Counted from the first letter of the stretch, positions 44,836 through 54,710 are shown. The stretch is 64,000 nt of DNA from CAWFPR01 sp963817635 (GCA_963817635.1 CAWFPR010000013.1:1-64000); one strand, 5' to 3'. The notes: generated from the letters alone by a model not told the origin. Translations and numbers: made by a program.

Positions 44836-47585
44836 GGCGCTAGCCGTCTTGACGACGAAAACTCGTGAACTCGAGTCAGTTTCGGCGGTCATGACGGCGA
44901 ACAGAAAATGCCATAGCGGGCGGAGCCTCTCGACGGTCAGGCACTCGTACTTCAGCGCCACCAACGGGTCGACGCGCGTGGCCCTCCAGGCGGGCAGCGC
45001 GCTGGCGGCGATCGCGGTGCCGAGAATCACGACCGCAACCGCGCCGAGCGTGGCCGGATCGGCGGGGGCCACGCCGACGATGAATCCGCCGAGCGCGGTC
45101 GCGCCGAGGACGCCGGCGCCGGCGCCGATCGCCAGGCCGGATTCCGACGAGCGCGGCCGTGCGGCCGGCGACGAGCCGCACGATGTCGCCGGTGCGCGCG
45201 CCGACCGCGCGGCGCAGGCCGATTTCCTTCGTGCGCGCGGCGACGCCGAAGGCTACGAGGCCATAGATGCCGATCGCCGCCAGCAGGGTGGCCACCAGCC
45301 CGAACCCGGCCGTGAACATCGCGCCGATGCGCGCCGGCAGGATCGCGACGGCGACGGCCTCGGTCATCGGCTCGATCTCCGCCGTGGCGGTCGGCGCGAT
45401 GTCGCGCAGGGCGGCGCGGATGCCTTCCGCGGCCGCATGGAAGTCGCGCGTCCGCACGTGCAGGACGAATCCGTTGCCGGGCCGCTGCCGCACCGGCAGG
45501 TAGACGAGCGGCTCGATCGCTTCGCCAATCGTCCAGTACTTCGAATCGCCCGCGACACCAACGACGGTCACGGTGTCCCAGCTGTCGCCGGGTCCCGGAA
45601 CCGTGAGCCGCTGGCCAACCGCCGCCCCCTGCCAGAATCGCCGCGCCGCCGTTGGTTGACGATCGCCACATGCGGCGCGCCTTCGCGGTCGCTCCAGGTG
45701 AAATCGCGTCCGGCGACGAGCGGGATGCGCACTGTTTCGAGCCACCCCGGCGTGATGCGATTCCCGACGACGCGCCGCCCGCTGCCGTGGTCGCTCGTCC
45801 GCCTCGGTGAAGGCGCCGTAGCGCTCGTTGGACATCAGCGCCAGCGGCACGGCCCACGCCGTCCCGGCGGATTCGACGCCCGGTATCGCGGCGGCGCGCT
45901 CCTGGAGCGCGACGAACACCGCGTCCTGTTCCGCGGGCGTCCGCGGCAGTTCGCCGAGATCCACGTCGGCCACGAGCACGCCAGACGGGTCGAATCCGGG
46001 ATCCACCTGCCGGGCTTCCACGAGGCTGCGCGCGAAGAGCCCGCCCCAGACGAGCAGGAGCGAGCAGATCGCCACCTGCGCCACGAGGATCGCTGACTGC
46101 AACCGGTGCCGGCCGGGCGACGTCGCTTCGTCCCTCAACGATGGGACCAGATCGATCCGCGCGGCGCGCCGCGCAGGCGACAGGCCGAAGATGACCGCCG
46201 TCACGAGCGACAGGCCGATCGCGTAGGCGACGATGCGATAGTCCAGCGAGAGGTCGAATTCAAGGGAGAACGGGAGGCCGTCGAGAAGGCCGTTGACCGA
46301 GCCCGCGAGCCAGGCGGCGAGCACGATCCCCAGGGCGCCGCCGGCGAGCGCGAGGACGAGACTCTCGGTCAGCAACTGCCTGACGAGCCGTTCCCGTCCG
46401 GCGCCGAGCGCCAACCGCACGGCGATCTCCCGCCGCCGCGACGCCCCGCGGCTCAGCAGCAGGCCCGCGATGTTCGCACAGCCGATGAGCAGCACGAATC
46501 CCGCCGTGAGGCCCATCAGGCCGACGAAGCCGAAGACGGGCACCAGCGCGCCGCCGATCCCCTGGAAGGCGTCCAGGCCATCGACGCCGATCACTCGAAC
46601 GGCAGTGAAGGCGTCGGGGACGTCCGGATGATCCGCGCGAATGCCGGCCGCGACGACCTGGAGCGAGGCAGCCGCGCTCGCGCGCGCCACGCCCGGCTTC
46701 AGCCGTCCGACGACCGTGAAGTCCGTCGCCGCGCGATCCGTGAATCGGCGTCCGCCGCGGTCCGGATCGATCGGGATCCAGAAGTCCCGTACCGAGTCCG
46801 GCGGGCGCCAGGCCCCGGAAGGAGGGAGGCATCACGCCGGCGATTTCGTACGTCCGGCCGTCCAGCACGATCGTCGCGCCGACGACCGCCGGATCGGATC
46901 CGAGCCTGGCGCGCCACAGGCGGTCCGATACCACGATCGACATCCTGCCGCTCGTCCGACGGCAGAAGGGTGCGTCCGATTGCCGCGTCGCACCCCGAGC
47001 ACCGTGAAGTAATTGCGTCGTGACGGCATCGCCGACCAGCCGGCCCTCGCCCGGCGACATCGTGACGCCGCGGAACGCGGCAAGGTCGGCGAACGCGCCG
47101 TGGCTGTCGAGCAGGTCGCGATAGTTGGCCCAGGCGACCTGCGATTCGCCGGGATACACGCGCGCGAGAGTGCCGGGATCGCCGAGCGGCGCCGGCTTCA
47201 GGAACAGCGTGTCGAGAATCGAGAACACCGCGGTGTTGCCGCCGATCGAGACGGCGAGCGTCAGGATGGCGACGATCGAGAAGCCGCGCGTGCGCGTGGC
47301 CAGGCGCCACCCGTACGCGACGTCCTGGCGGAATTCGGAGGCCATGCGGCGCATCCAGCGGCTGCGTTCGACGTCGGCGCCGCGGCGGCGTCCGTGCGCG
47401 CCGGCCGCAGAGATGTCTCCAAATTCCCGCAGTGCCTGCGCGCGGGCGTCGGCCGGGCTCTGGCCCTCGCGCATCAGCTCCGCGGCGCGCATCTCCAGGT
47501 GAAATGCGAATTCGTCGTGGACGTCGCGGGCGACCTCGTCGGCCGTCCGCGCGGAGAACCGGAACCGGCGCAGCAGTCCCCTCAT
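44833..47585 (-). CDS. ABC transporter permease of ADOP type, copy 3, multiple frameshifts
   Basis: The leftward gene begins MRGLLRRFRFSARTADEVAR with the typical cytoplasmic helix (DEFAFHLEMRAAELMREGQS), then ILTLAVSIGGNTAVFSILDT. Unit 1 continues RREIAVRLALGAGRERLVRQ, then unit 2 ARTKEIGLRRAVGARTGDIV. The end reads LPAWRATRVDPLVALKYE and then a 40-residue unusual tail (FAVMTAETDSSSRVFVVKTA) coded inside a dispersed repeat. At least seven single-base breaks occur (near 47015, 46990, 46950, 46795, 45790, 45650 and 45140). It is preceded by its own padR. Confidence 0.78.
44845..44897 (-). repeat. Diverged copy 2 of the dispersed repeat at 36434
   Basis: The minus strand shares GACCGCCGAAA, CTGACTC, CACGAGTT and a TCAAGAC end with the sequence at 36434-36486. 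In this copy it is translated as the C-terminal tail of the permease. Confidence 0.45.
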
Positions 47586-47592
47586 CGGCACC

Positions 47593-47919
47593 TCATTCGA
47601 TCGCCTTGAACACCGCGGCCGCATACCGGCGCCAGCCCCTGACCTCGTCGCGAAGCTGCTGCCGGCCCGCTGTGGTCAGCGCGTAGTATTTCGCCCGCCG
47701 GTTGTTGTCGGAAACGCCCCACTCCGCCTCGATCCATCCCCGCGCTTCCAGCCGGTGAAGCGCCTGATAGAGCGCCGCGTCCTCGAGCGACAGCACACCC
47801 TCGGTGCGCTCGCGCACCCAGCGCGAGACCGAATACCCGTGGAGCGGCTCGCGCTGCAGAGCCCGGAGGATGAGCAGGTCAACCGTTCCCTGCAGCAGGG
47901 TGAGCGGGGCGGGAGGCAT
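47593..47919 (-). CDS. PadR family transcriptional regulator of permease copy 3
   Basis: The 108-residue protein reads LTLLQGTVDLLILRALQREP, HGYSVSRWVRERTEGVLSLE, then DAALYQALHRLEARGWIEAE and NNRRAKYYALTTAGRQQL. This is the winged-helix PadR fold as used with ADOP permeases. The ATG at 47919 starts the conserved part; a GTG 39 bases upstream is possible and lies in a GTGGAA-TG-TTCCAC palindrome (47945-47958) that may be its operator. The permease starts 7 bases after its stop. Confidence 0.86.
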   Translation of the reverse strand: MPPAPLTLLQGTVDLLILRALQREPLHGYSVSRWVRERTEGVLSLEDAALYQALHRLEARGWIEAEWGVSDNNRRAKYYALTTAGRQQLRDEVRGWRRYAAAVFKAIE

Positions 47920-47980
47920 CGTGGTGCTGTAGACGCTGGCGGCCGTGGAATGTTCCACTCACGTGGTGAGGTGGTGGAAT

Positions 47981-48022
47981 GGAAAAGGGAAAAGGGTAAA
48001 AGGTAAAGGGCAAATGGTAAAT
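47981..48022 (-). repeat. Heptanucleotide tandem repeat, six units of GGWAAAN type
   Basis: GGAAAAG twice, then GGTAAAA, GGTAAAG, GGCAAAT and GGTAAAT run in register. They are the reverse-complement form of the CCATTTT family and lie between the NrsF-like gene and padR. Confidence 0.72.
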
Positions 48023-48029
48023 GGCCCGG

Positions 48030-48706
48030 TCAGCGCCGCGCGAGCTGCACGGCGAGGACGGCGCCGGCCAGGGCGGACGCGACGACGGCTGCGATGTGCG
48101 CGCCGAAGACGTGCGGTCGGATCCGAGAAGTGGCAGAAGAGCCGCCAGCCAGCGTCCGCCATGAGCCCGGCACCCAGGCCGTACAGCAGGCCGGCGACGG
48201 CGGGCCGGAGCGGAAACGCGCGCGCGACGAGCCACGCCGACACGAGGAGCGGCGGAATGGCGCTCGCGAACGTGCTCGTGAAGCAGATGCCGCCGACGAA
48301 CCAGTTCCGGCCGGCCGTCACGTGATATACGCCGCTCATCCGCCATGTGAGGACCGTGACGACGACGAGCGACGCGAGCGCGCCGCCCCACGCGTACGCC
48401 AGCGCGCGCCGCGACAGGGTCGTGCCCGGCACGGCCTCGCGCAGCGCGCCGGCGACCAGCGCCAACCCGAGCGTCATCTCTGCGGCGGACGCGCCCCAGG
48501 TGAGCAGCCACCCGAGGCGCGCCGCGTCGCGCCGCACACCCAGGAGGGCCGCCGCCGCGACCAGCAGCAGGATCGCCAGCGGCGCGAGCCACACCGCGCG
48601 CACGTGGGGTGGCGCCAGCGGGCGGACCGGCGCGAGATCGCTCGCGATGGCCGCGCGAAGCTCCGGGGGCGGGAAGCCAGGCGACTGGTCAGGCATGGCT
48701 GTCCCG
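48030..48706 (-). CDS. NrsF/DUF1109-type anti-sigma membrane protein, frameshifted
   Basis: After a short cytoplasmic N-terminus (MPDQSPGFPPPELRAAIASD) come six membrane helices, for example VWLAPLAILLLVAAAALLGV and AVAGLLYGLGAGLMADAGWR. A break near 48115 (one extra G) joins FCHFSDPT to HVFGAHIAAVVASALAGAVL. The pattern matches DUF1109/NrsF proteins, which hold an ECF sigma factor at the membrane in Caulobacter SigF-NrsF. It overlaps the sigma gene by 18 bases. Stop codon at 48030-48032. Confidence 0.73.
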
Positions 48707-49261
48707 CAGCAGTGCACGCAGATCCGCCATGCCGCGGCTCGAGCGCAGCTTGGCGGCATCGGCACGAATCCCGAGCATCTGACCGATTTCAGCGAACGTC
48801 AGTCCCCACACATGGTGCAGGAGCAGCGCCTCGCGACGATCGGGGAGCACCGCGTCGAGCGCGCGGCGGAGCGCCTCACGATCGCCCAGCGACGCCACTT
48901 CCGGCGGAACCGGAATGTCGGGCAGTTCCGCGCCTGTCGCAGGCCGGCGCGACCGCCTGCGGCGATCCATGAGCGAGACGTGCCGCGCGATGGCGAACAC
49001 CCACGGGCGGACCGGCAGATCCGGCCGGTAGGCCCGGCGCGACCGGTGCAACTGGAGGAAGGTCTCTTGTACGAGATCCTGCGCCTGCGACCGATCGCGC
49101 GTCAGGGCAGCCAGGTAATGGTAAATCGGCATGGCGAGCTTCGCGTGCAGCGCATCGAACGCCTCGATGGCCCCGGCCTGGTACGCCCGCATCAGGTCGC
49201 GCAGTGCGCCATCATCCACGCTGCTGCTGTTGGTTTTGCCGGCCTGGTCCAAAAGTGTCAC
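48689..49261 (-). CDS. ECF sigma factor (SigF/NrsF type)
   Basis: The 190-residue sigma factor has region 2 (AIEAFDALHAKLAMPIYHYL, then RSQAQDLVQETFLQLHRSRR and PWVFAIARHVSLMDRRRR) and region 4 (LPDRREALLLHHVWGLTFAE followed by IGQMLGIRADAAKLRSSRGM). The GTG at 49261 is the best start, giving a short polar leader; a long upstream extension is antisense of the esterase gene and unlikely. It is coupled to a DUF1109-type anti-sigma factor, so it probably responds to an envelope or oxidative signal. Confidence 0.85.
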   Translation of the reverse strand: MTLLDQAGKTNSSSVDDGALRDLMRAYQAGAIEAFDALHAKLAMPIYHYLAALTRDRSQAQDLVQETFLQLHRSRRAYRPDLPVRPWVFAIARHVSLMDRRRRSRRPATGAELPDIPVPPEVASLGDREALRRALDAVLPDRREALLLHHVWGLTFAEIGQMLGIRADAAKLRSSRGMADLRALLRDSHA

Positions 49262-49373
49262 GTGCGGCTCGCGCGCCCCTATCGTATCGCGGGTGCGCAG
49301 ACGGCAAGTGGCTCGCCGTTTTTCCACAGCGGCGCCGTCAGACGTCGTGTCAGAAGGATAATGAGCTGCCCGA

Positions 49374-50147
49374 ATGATCCAGATACACGAGCTGACGAGC
49401 CGGTCTCTCCGCGCGTCACGGCAGATCACCATCTGGGGGCCGGCCCGGGCGCTCCAGGGGCGCGGCGGCCCGTATCCGGTGTTGTATCTCAACGACGGAC
49501 AGAATCTGTTCCAGCCCTCGCGCGCCTTTTCGGGCTCTACGTGGCGCATCCCGCAGTCGGCGGCTGCGCTCGTGCGGCACAGACGGATTCCGCCGATGCT
49601 GATCGTGGGCATCGATCACGGCGGGGCGCGTCGCTCCCGCGAGTACCTGCCGGTCGAAGACGATCGCAACCCCGAGGCGCGCGCACCGCTCGGGCGCGCA
49701 TACGCGGAATTCGTCACGCGCGAGGTGATGCCGTTTGTCGAACGGACGTATCCGGTCGCGCGCGGTCCGGCGTCAACCGGCTTCGGCGGCTCGTCGTACG
49801 GCGCCGTCGCCGCGCTCTACACGGTCCTGCTCGAGCCCGGCGTCTTCGGCCGGCTTCTCCTGGAAAGCCCATCCCTCTACGTGGGGCGCGAGTACGTGAT
49901 CCGCCGCTCGCGGCGCGCGACGCGCTGGCCGGCACGGGTGTATCTGGGCGTGGGAACCGCGGAGACGAGCCGTGCGGACTGGAACCAGGAAACGGTGGCC
50001 AACGTGCGGAAGCTCGAGGCCATCCTCCGGCGGGCAGGCCTCGGCGCGCGACGGCTGCGCGTGACGGTCGCTGACGGCGCCCGTCACACGGAGGCCGCAT
50101 GGGCCGCCCGGCTTCCGGAGGCGCTGTCGTTTCTCTTCGGCGCGTAG
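49374..50147 (+). CDS. Putative esterase, alpha/beta hydrolase (COG2819-like)
   Basis: The 257-residue protein has YPVLYLNDGQNLFQPSRAF, MLIVGIDHGGARRSREYLPV, the nucleophile elbow TGFGGSSYGAVAALYTV (Gly-x-Ser-x-Gly) and a late His in ARHTEAAWAARLPEALSFLF. This is the esterase D/IroE-like fold that hydrolyses small or siderophore esters. There is no signal peptide. It diverges from the ECF sigma gene. The substrate is unknown. The gene is intact. Confidence 0.85.
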   Translation: MIQIHELTSRSLRASRQITIWGPARALQGRGGPYPVLYLNDGQNLFQPSRAFSGSTWRIPQSAAALVRHRRIPPMLIVGIDHGGARRSREYLPVEDDRNPEARAPLGRAYAEFVTREVMPFVERTYPVARGPASTGFGGSSYGAVAALYTVLLEPGVFGRLLLESPSLYVGREYVIRRSRRATRWPARVYLGVGTAETSRADWNQETVANVRKLEAILRRAGLGARRLRVTVADGARHTEAAWAARLPEALSFLFGA

Positions 50148-50149
50148 GG

Positions 50150-51202
50150 CTACCGGCGGCTCCGCATCCAGCGGCGTCCGTGAATGCTCAGGTCGATCAA
50201 ATCGTCGGCGTCGAGGTTCTTGAAACCGGCGTCGTTCGCCTGGCGCACGAACTCCGCATCGACGTGGTGGATGCGGAACTGCACGAGCTGGTTCACCGGC
50301 ACGTCCCCGTAGCCGACACGCTTCATCTCGGTGATGAATCCGGGGACACGCCGTGGATACGCATCCGCACGAGATCGTCGATGTCGAGCGAGCGGTATCC
50401 CAGGTCCCGCACGGACGCGCACGAATCCGGGGAGACGCCGTGGATGCGCATCCGCACCAGCGCGTCGATGTTCAAGCCATCGTAGCCGGCCTTGCGGATT
50501 TCGCGAACGAACGCCGGCGTCGCGCCGTGGATTCTCGTCCGCACGAGGTCGTCTATCGTGAGCCCGGAGTAGCCCGCATCCTTCATCTCGCGCACGTACT
50601 GCGGCGTCGCGCCGTGAATGCGTGTCCGCACCAGATCCTCGACGCTCAGACGATCGTAGCCAGCCTGCCGCATGTCCGTGATGTAGCCTGCGTCCACGCC
50701 GTGGATGCGCATCCGGATCAGATCGTCGGCCGCGAGGCCCCTGTAGCCCAGCGCATCGATCGAGGCGATGAACGCGCGGCTGACATCCTGCAGCGCCATG
50801 CGCATCACGGTCTCGCCGTCCAGGCCCGGCACGGCGCGCTGGCGCATGGCGGCGACGAAGTCTGGGCCCGGCGTGAAGGTGAACGTCCCGGTCCCTCGGC
50901 CCTCGTCGAATGAGCCACGGAAATCGAACCGCCCGGCGTCGCGTGTGACGGCGAACCGGACTTCGCCCGGGCTCGTCCAGCGCGTGTCGCGCGCATCGAG
51001 GCCGCGAAGATCCGACAGCGGGAACGAGGCACCGAACTCGTGCCCGTCGCCCTGTCGTATCTGAATCGCGAGCCGGCGTTCACCGGCGCGTGGCCCATCC
51101 GTCCTGGGGGCGCGCCTCCCACGTGCCGGACCGGGACGAGGACTGGGAAGCGACCGGGACGGAGAGTGTGACGAGCGACAGGGCGAGCAGCAGCCTCTTC
51201 AT
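50150..51202 (-). CDS. Exported protein with tandem 29-residue RIHG repeats, frameshifted
   Basis: It starts MKRLLLALSLVTLSVPVASQ, a signal peptide. After a break near 51090 it has a beta-rich part (SFPLSDLRGLDARDT). About seven tandem repeats follow, with consensus LVRMRIHGVxPxYVREMRxA then GYxxLxxDD, for example RMRIHGVDAGYITDMRQAGY. Two further breaks sit in TCCCCGGATTC contexts (about 50440 and 50345), where one C of a run seems lost. Similar repeats occur at the end of acidobacterial BlaR1/M56-like proteins. Function is unknown. It converges with the esterase gene. Confidence 0.74.
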
Positions 51203-51239
51203 GCCGGTTTGACGCGCGGCGCCGCCGAAGGGTTGGAAG

Positions 51240-51848
51240 CTACGCGAGCAGATCGGGCCGGGCGAGCAGGTAGTCGCGGAGTTTCCCGAATGCCTGACCG
51301 CGATGGCTGACGGTCGATTTCTCGATCGAGTCCAGCTCGGCCAGCGTCCGGTTCAGCGGCGGATAGAAGAAGATGGGGTCGTAGCCGAAGCCGTTGCCGC
51401 CGCGCGGTTCCGGCGTCAGCCGGCCGCGCACCGTTCCACTCGCCTCATAGAGGACGCCTCCTGTGTTGGCGACCGCGAGGGCGCAGACGAAGCGGGCCGT
51501 GCTCCCGTCCAGCCCCCTGGCCGCCAGCCGTTCGCGGATCCTGGCGAATTTGACGATGTAGTCCGTGCCTTCCCACCGCGCCGAGTGCACGCTCGGCAGA
51601 TTGTCCAGCGCATCGATTTCGAGGCCGGAATCATCGGCGACCGCGCACAGGCCCGTGTGCTGCGCATAGTGGAGCGCCTTCAGCCGTGCGTTGTCGGCAA
51701 AGGTGGCGCCGGTCTCTTCCGGTTCCTCGACCTCGGGCACGTCGCGCAGCGTCAGCAGCTCGAGCGGGACGCCGTGCAGAATCCCGGCGATTTCGTGGAG
51801 CTTTCCCGGGTTCGTCGTCGCGAGCAGCAGCCGTGCGGGTTTGCTCAT
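51240..51848 (-). CDS. rdgB: XTP/dITP diphosphatase (RdgB/HAM1)
   Basis: It hydrolyses non-canonical purine nucleotides to prevent their incorporation. The 202-residue protein has RLLLATTNPGKLHEIAGIL, the metal-binding GLCAVADDSGLEIDALDNLP, SARWEGTDY, and GRLTPEPRGGNGFGYDPIFF. The end reads STVSHRGQAFGKL. The length and all motifs fit the family. It overlaps rph by 4 bases, an arrangement seen in many bacteria. Confidence 0.93.
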   Translation of the reverse strand: MSKPARLLLATTNPGKLHEIAGILHGVPLELLTLRDVPEVEEPEETGATFADNARLKALHYAQHTGLCAVADDSGLEIDALDNLPSVHSARWEGTDYIVKFARIRERLAARGLDGSTARFVCALAVANTGGVLYEASGTVRGRLTPEPRGGNGFGYDPIFFYPPLNRTLAELDSIEKSTVSHRGQAFGKLRDYLLARPDLLA

Positions 51849-52573
51849 GCGCGGATGTCGCCGATGATCTCGCGCTGCAGCGCGACGAGCTCGCGGATGC
51901 CGCTGTCGGCCAGCTCGAGGAGCGTATCGAGCGCGCGGCGTTCGAACGGCGGGCCTTCGGCAGTTCCCTGCACTTCGATGAACCGTCCGTCGCCCGTTTT
52001 GACGACGTTCATGTCCACGTCGGCGCGCGAGTCCTCGTCGTAGGCCAGATCGAGCAGCGCCGTGCCGTCGACGATGCCGACGCTCGTCGCGGCGACATGG
52101 TCCAGGATCGGCAGCGTCCTGATTTGCGCCCCCGCGCGCAGCCGCTGGAGCGCCAGGACCAGGGCCACGAACCCGCCGCTGATCGAGGCCGTTCGCGTGC
52201 CACCGTCGGCCTGGATGACATCGCAGTCGATCCAGATCGTGCGCTCGCCGAGCTCGTTCAGCTTCGTGACCGACCGCAGCGAGCGGCCGATCAACCGCTG
52301 GATCTCCTGGGTGCGGCCGCCGACCTTGCCGGCGCTCGCCTCGCGCTGGGTCCTCGTCGACGTCGCGCGCGGCAGCATGCCGTATTCCGCGGTCACCCAG
52401 CCCTTGCCCGTGTTGCGCATGAACGGCGGCACGCGGTCTTCGACGCTCGCGGTGCAGATCACGCGCGTGCGGCCGCTTTCCACCAGCACGGATCCTTCGG
52501 CGTGCATCGTGAAGGCCGGGGTCATCTTCGTTGGCCGGAGTTCGCCAGGGGCGCGGCCATCTGTTCGGGTCAT
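51845..52573 (-). CDS. rph: Ribonuclease PH
   Basis: This phosphorolytic 3'-5' exoribonuclease trims tRNA 3' ends. The 242-residue protein has TRTDGRAPGELRPTKMTPAF, STRTQREASAGKVGGRTQEI (phosphate-binding), IWIDCDVIQADGGTRTASIS and LDLAYDEDSRADVDMNVVKT with the catalytic Asp. I used the ATG at 52573 (MTRTDGRAPG) because family members start there. The longer start overlaps the GerMN gene. Its neighbours rdgB and GerMN make it part of a housekeeping run. Confidence 0.94.
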   Translation of the reverse strand: MTRTDGRAPGELRPTKMTPAFTMHAEGSVLVESGRTRVICTASVEDRVPPFMRNTGKGWVTAEYGMLPRATSTRTQREASAGKVGGRTQEIQRLIGRSLRSVTKLNELGERTIWIDCDVIQADGGTRTASISGGFVALVLALQRLRAGAQIRTLPILDHVAATSVGIVDGTALLDLAYDEDSRADVDMNVVKTGDGRFIEVQGTAEGPPFERRALDTLLELADSGIRELVALQREIIGDIRA

Positions 52574-52587
52574 AGTTGTCGCTTTCG

Positions 52588-53163
52588 CTAATCCGTACCG
52601 TCCATCCATTTCAGGCTCTTCTGGAGGGGATGCCTCAGGTCCACGTGCCCCGCGAGCGTGTCAACTTCCTTGCCGTCCACGAGAATCTGCACGCGGGTGA
52701 TCGCCGGCAGGTTGACCGTCAGCGCATCCACGATCGTGTACACGGTGAACAGTTCGTCGAGCGAGCCCCCCGAGTGTCTGCTGGCGACCTCGGCGCTCAG
52801 ATCGACGAAGGCGTCTCCGCGATCGGTCAGGAACAAGGCACGCAGCGTCGTCCCGTCCGGGATCGCCGAGACGAGCCGCGCCGGCGCCGGCGCGAGCTGC
52901 GCTTCGATGATGCGGCGAGCCTGCTCGACGACCGGTTCGCCGAACGCCACCTCGCGCGTGACGCCGACGAGCGAGAGGCCGTCCTCGGAGATGAAATACA
53001 GGGTCGCGGTAATCTTGCGTTCCGCGGGTGGCGCAGGGGCGGCAGTGGCCGCGCCAGCCGGCGCCTTCGGCGCGTACCAGCGGGGTACGACCGCGAAGAG
53101 GACCCACACTCCGGCGAGCACGAGCACGATGGCGGCGGCAATCAGTGCCGATCGGCGGGACAT
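52588..53163 (-). CDS. GerMN-domain exported protein
   Basis: The 191-residue protein has an N-terminal membrane anchor (ALIAAAIVLVLAGVWVLFAV). Its GerMN domain reads ITATLYFISEDGLSLVGVTR, GEPVVEQARRIIEAQLAPA and FVDLSAEVASRHSGGSLDEL. GerMN domains bind peptidoglycan-related ligands in GerM and other envelope proteins. It lies between amiC and rph, overlapping the amiC stop by one base (TGATG), and probably works with AmiC in wall remodelling. The start is the ATG at 53163. Confidence 0.82.
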   Translation of the reverse strand: MSRRSALIAAAIVLVLAGVWVLFAVVPRWYAPKAPAGAATAAPAPPAERKITATLYFISEDGLSLVGVTREVAFGEPVVEQARRIIEAQLAPAPARLVSAIPDGTTLRALFLTDRGDAFVDLSAEVASRHSGGSLDELFTVYTIVDALTVNLPAITRVQILVDGKEVDTLAGHVDLRHPLQKSLKWMDGTD

Positions 53164-54710
53164 CAACGAGGCCCTGCCGGAAGAGCGCCGCCGGATCGCG
53201 CCGCCGCGCGCGCGTCACGGAAGCGGGTGATGCTCTCGACCAGCCCCTGGACGACGAGAGCCTGGAAGTCGTCCGAGGCCAGGCGTGTTTCCTGCTCGGG
53301 GTTGGTGATGAAGCCCATCTCGACGAGCACGGCCGGCATGTTCGCGCCGACCAGCACGCGGAAGGGCGCCTGCTGGATCGCGCGGCCGTTCATGGGGACC
53401 CGTTCGCGCAGCGACGCCTCGACCGCCTGGGCGAGTGCCGCCGATTCCTGGATATAGCGTGCCTGCGCCATGTCCCAGGGAATCACCTCGATATTGCGGG
53501 TGCCGCCGCCGAAGACGGGAAGAGGTTGACTTTCGCCATGGGCGACGCGCTGGGCTTCGTCGCCGTAGTCGTCCAGGCTCAGGTAGAAGACTTCGGCGCC
53601 GCTGACGCCCGGCCTCATCGAAGCGTTCGCGTGCAGGCTGATGAAGAGGTCGGCCTTGTTGTTGTTCGCGCGTGAGGCGCGGTCGTCGAGCCCGACACTG
53701 GCGTCGCTGTCGCGCGTGAGGATCACGCGGACGCCGAGCCGTGACTCGAGCGCGGCCTTCAGCCGTCGCGCCACCGCCAGCGTCACGTTCTTTTCCAGGG
53801 CGCCGCCGGGTCCCTTCGCGCCGTCCTCGTTTCCGCCGTGCCCGGGGTCCACGACGATCGTGCGCAGGACACCCGCGGGAGCGAGATCGACCAGCGGCGG
53901 CGGCTCCGGCGCCGCTGACGGCTGCGCCGGCGGCGCGGCTGGCGGCGCTTCGGTCGTCTGCGCCTGGACGTCGAGGACGAGCCGGCCCGCTCCTCGATCT
54001 CCCGGGACATCCGACGTGCGATAGCTGGCGAATCTCGGGCCGAGATCGACGGCAATCACCGTGGGTGTCTCACCCGGCCGTACAGCCTGGATGAGATCGG
54101 GCGCGGTGGTCGCGGGAAGCGTCGCGTCGAGCGCGTCGGCGTCGAACCGGATCAGCAGGCGGTTGCGATCCTGCGTGACGGTGTGCGGCGTGGCCGGCGC
54201 GATGTCGAGGGTCAGTCTGGCGATCGTGCCGAGCGCTTCCACGCGTCCCGCGATGCGCGGCACGCGGATGTCGCCGACGAGCACGATCCGTGACGGCTTG
54301 CGCAGCTCGACCCGCGTGGACAGGATCGGCGCAAGCGCGCGCGACACGAAGTCGATCGGCACGAACCAGGTGCGTCCGTCCTTCACCGGCGCGGCGGGCA
54401 GCGAGATCAGCCGTCCGCCCACCGATGCGAGCCCCTGGCCTGGCGACAGGACGATCGTCTGGTTGCGCGCCGTGACGGTGAGGCCCCCGGCGGCGGCGTC
54501 TTCCCGGATCGTCAGGTCGAAGAGCCGCGCGAGATCGTCGAGCGCGAACATCTCCTGCCCCCCCATTACGCGGGCGGCGAGCGGACGCCGGCCTTCGCGC
54601 GTCAGCACGGTGTAGGGTGCCGCCGACGAGGTGGGCGCCTGCGCGGCGACGGCCGCGGCGAGGGCCGCGAAGGTGGCGAAGGCTATGGAGATCCTGTTGA
54701 ACCGGCGCAC
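53163..54710 (-). CDS. N-acetylmuramoyl-L-alanine amidase (AmiC-like)
   Basis: The 515-residue protein has a signal peptide (MRRFNRISIAFATFAALAAA). A copper amine oxidase-like N-terminal domain (FALDDLARLFDLTIREDAAA) comes next, then an AMIN domain (IAGRVEALGTIARLTLDIA). A Pro/Ala linker leads to the catalytic Amidase_3 domain with zinc ligands in TIVVDPGHGGNEDGAKGPGG, FISLHANASMRPGVSGAEVF and VLVEMGFITNPEQE. It cleaves the bond between muramic acid and the stem peptide during septum splitting. The gene is intact. Confidence 0.92.
   Translation of the reverse strand: MRRFNRISIAFATFAALAAAVAAQAPTSSAAPYTVLTREGRRPLAARVMGGQEMFALDDLARLFDLTIREDAAAGGLTVTARNQTIVLSPGQGLASVGGRLISLPAAPVKDGRTWFVPIDFVSRALAPILSTRVELRKPSRIVLVGDIRVPRIAGRVEALGTIARLTLDIAPATPHTVTQDRNRLLIRFDADALDATLPATTAPDLIQAVRPGETPTVIAVDLGPRFASYRTSDVPGDRGAGRLVLDVQAQTTEAPPAAPPAQPSAAPEPPPLVDLAPAGVLRTIVVDPGHGGNEDGAKGPGGALEKNVTLAVARRLKAALESRLGVRVILTRDSDASVGLDDRASRANNNKADLFISLHANASMRPGVSGAEVFYLSLDDYGDEAQRVAHGESQPLPVFGGGTRNIEVIPWDMAQARYIQESAALAQAVEASLRERVPMNGRAIQQAPFRVLVGANMPAVLVEMGFITNPEQETRLASDDFQALVVQGLVESITRFRDARAAARSGGALPAGPR

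Noticed and set aside
41117..48022. CRISPR array
   Set aside because: Units are 7 bases without spacers, and no cas gene is present.
48689..49612. Longer sigma factor start at 49612
   Set aside because: The extra 117 codons are antisense to the esterase gene and lack sigma-region similarity.
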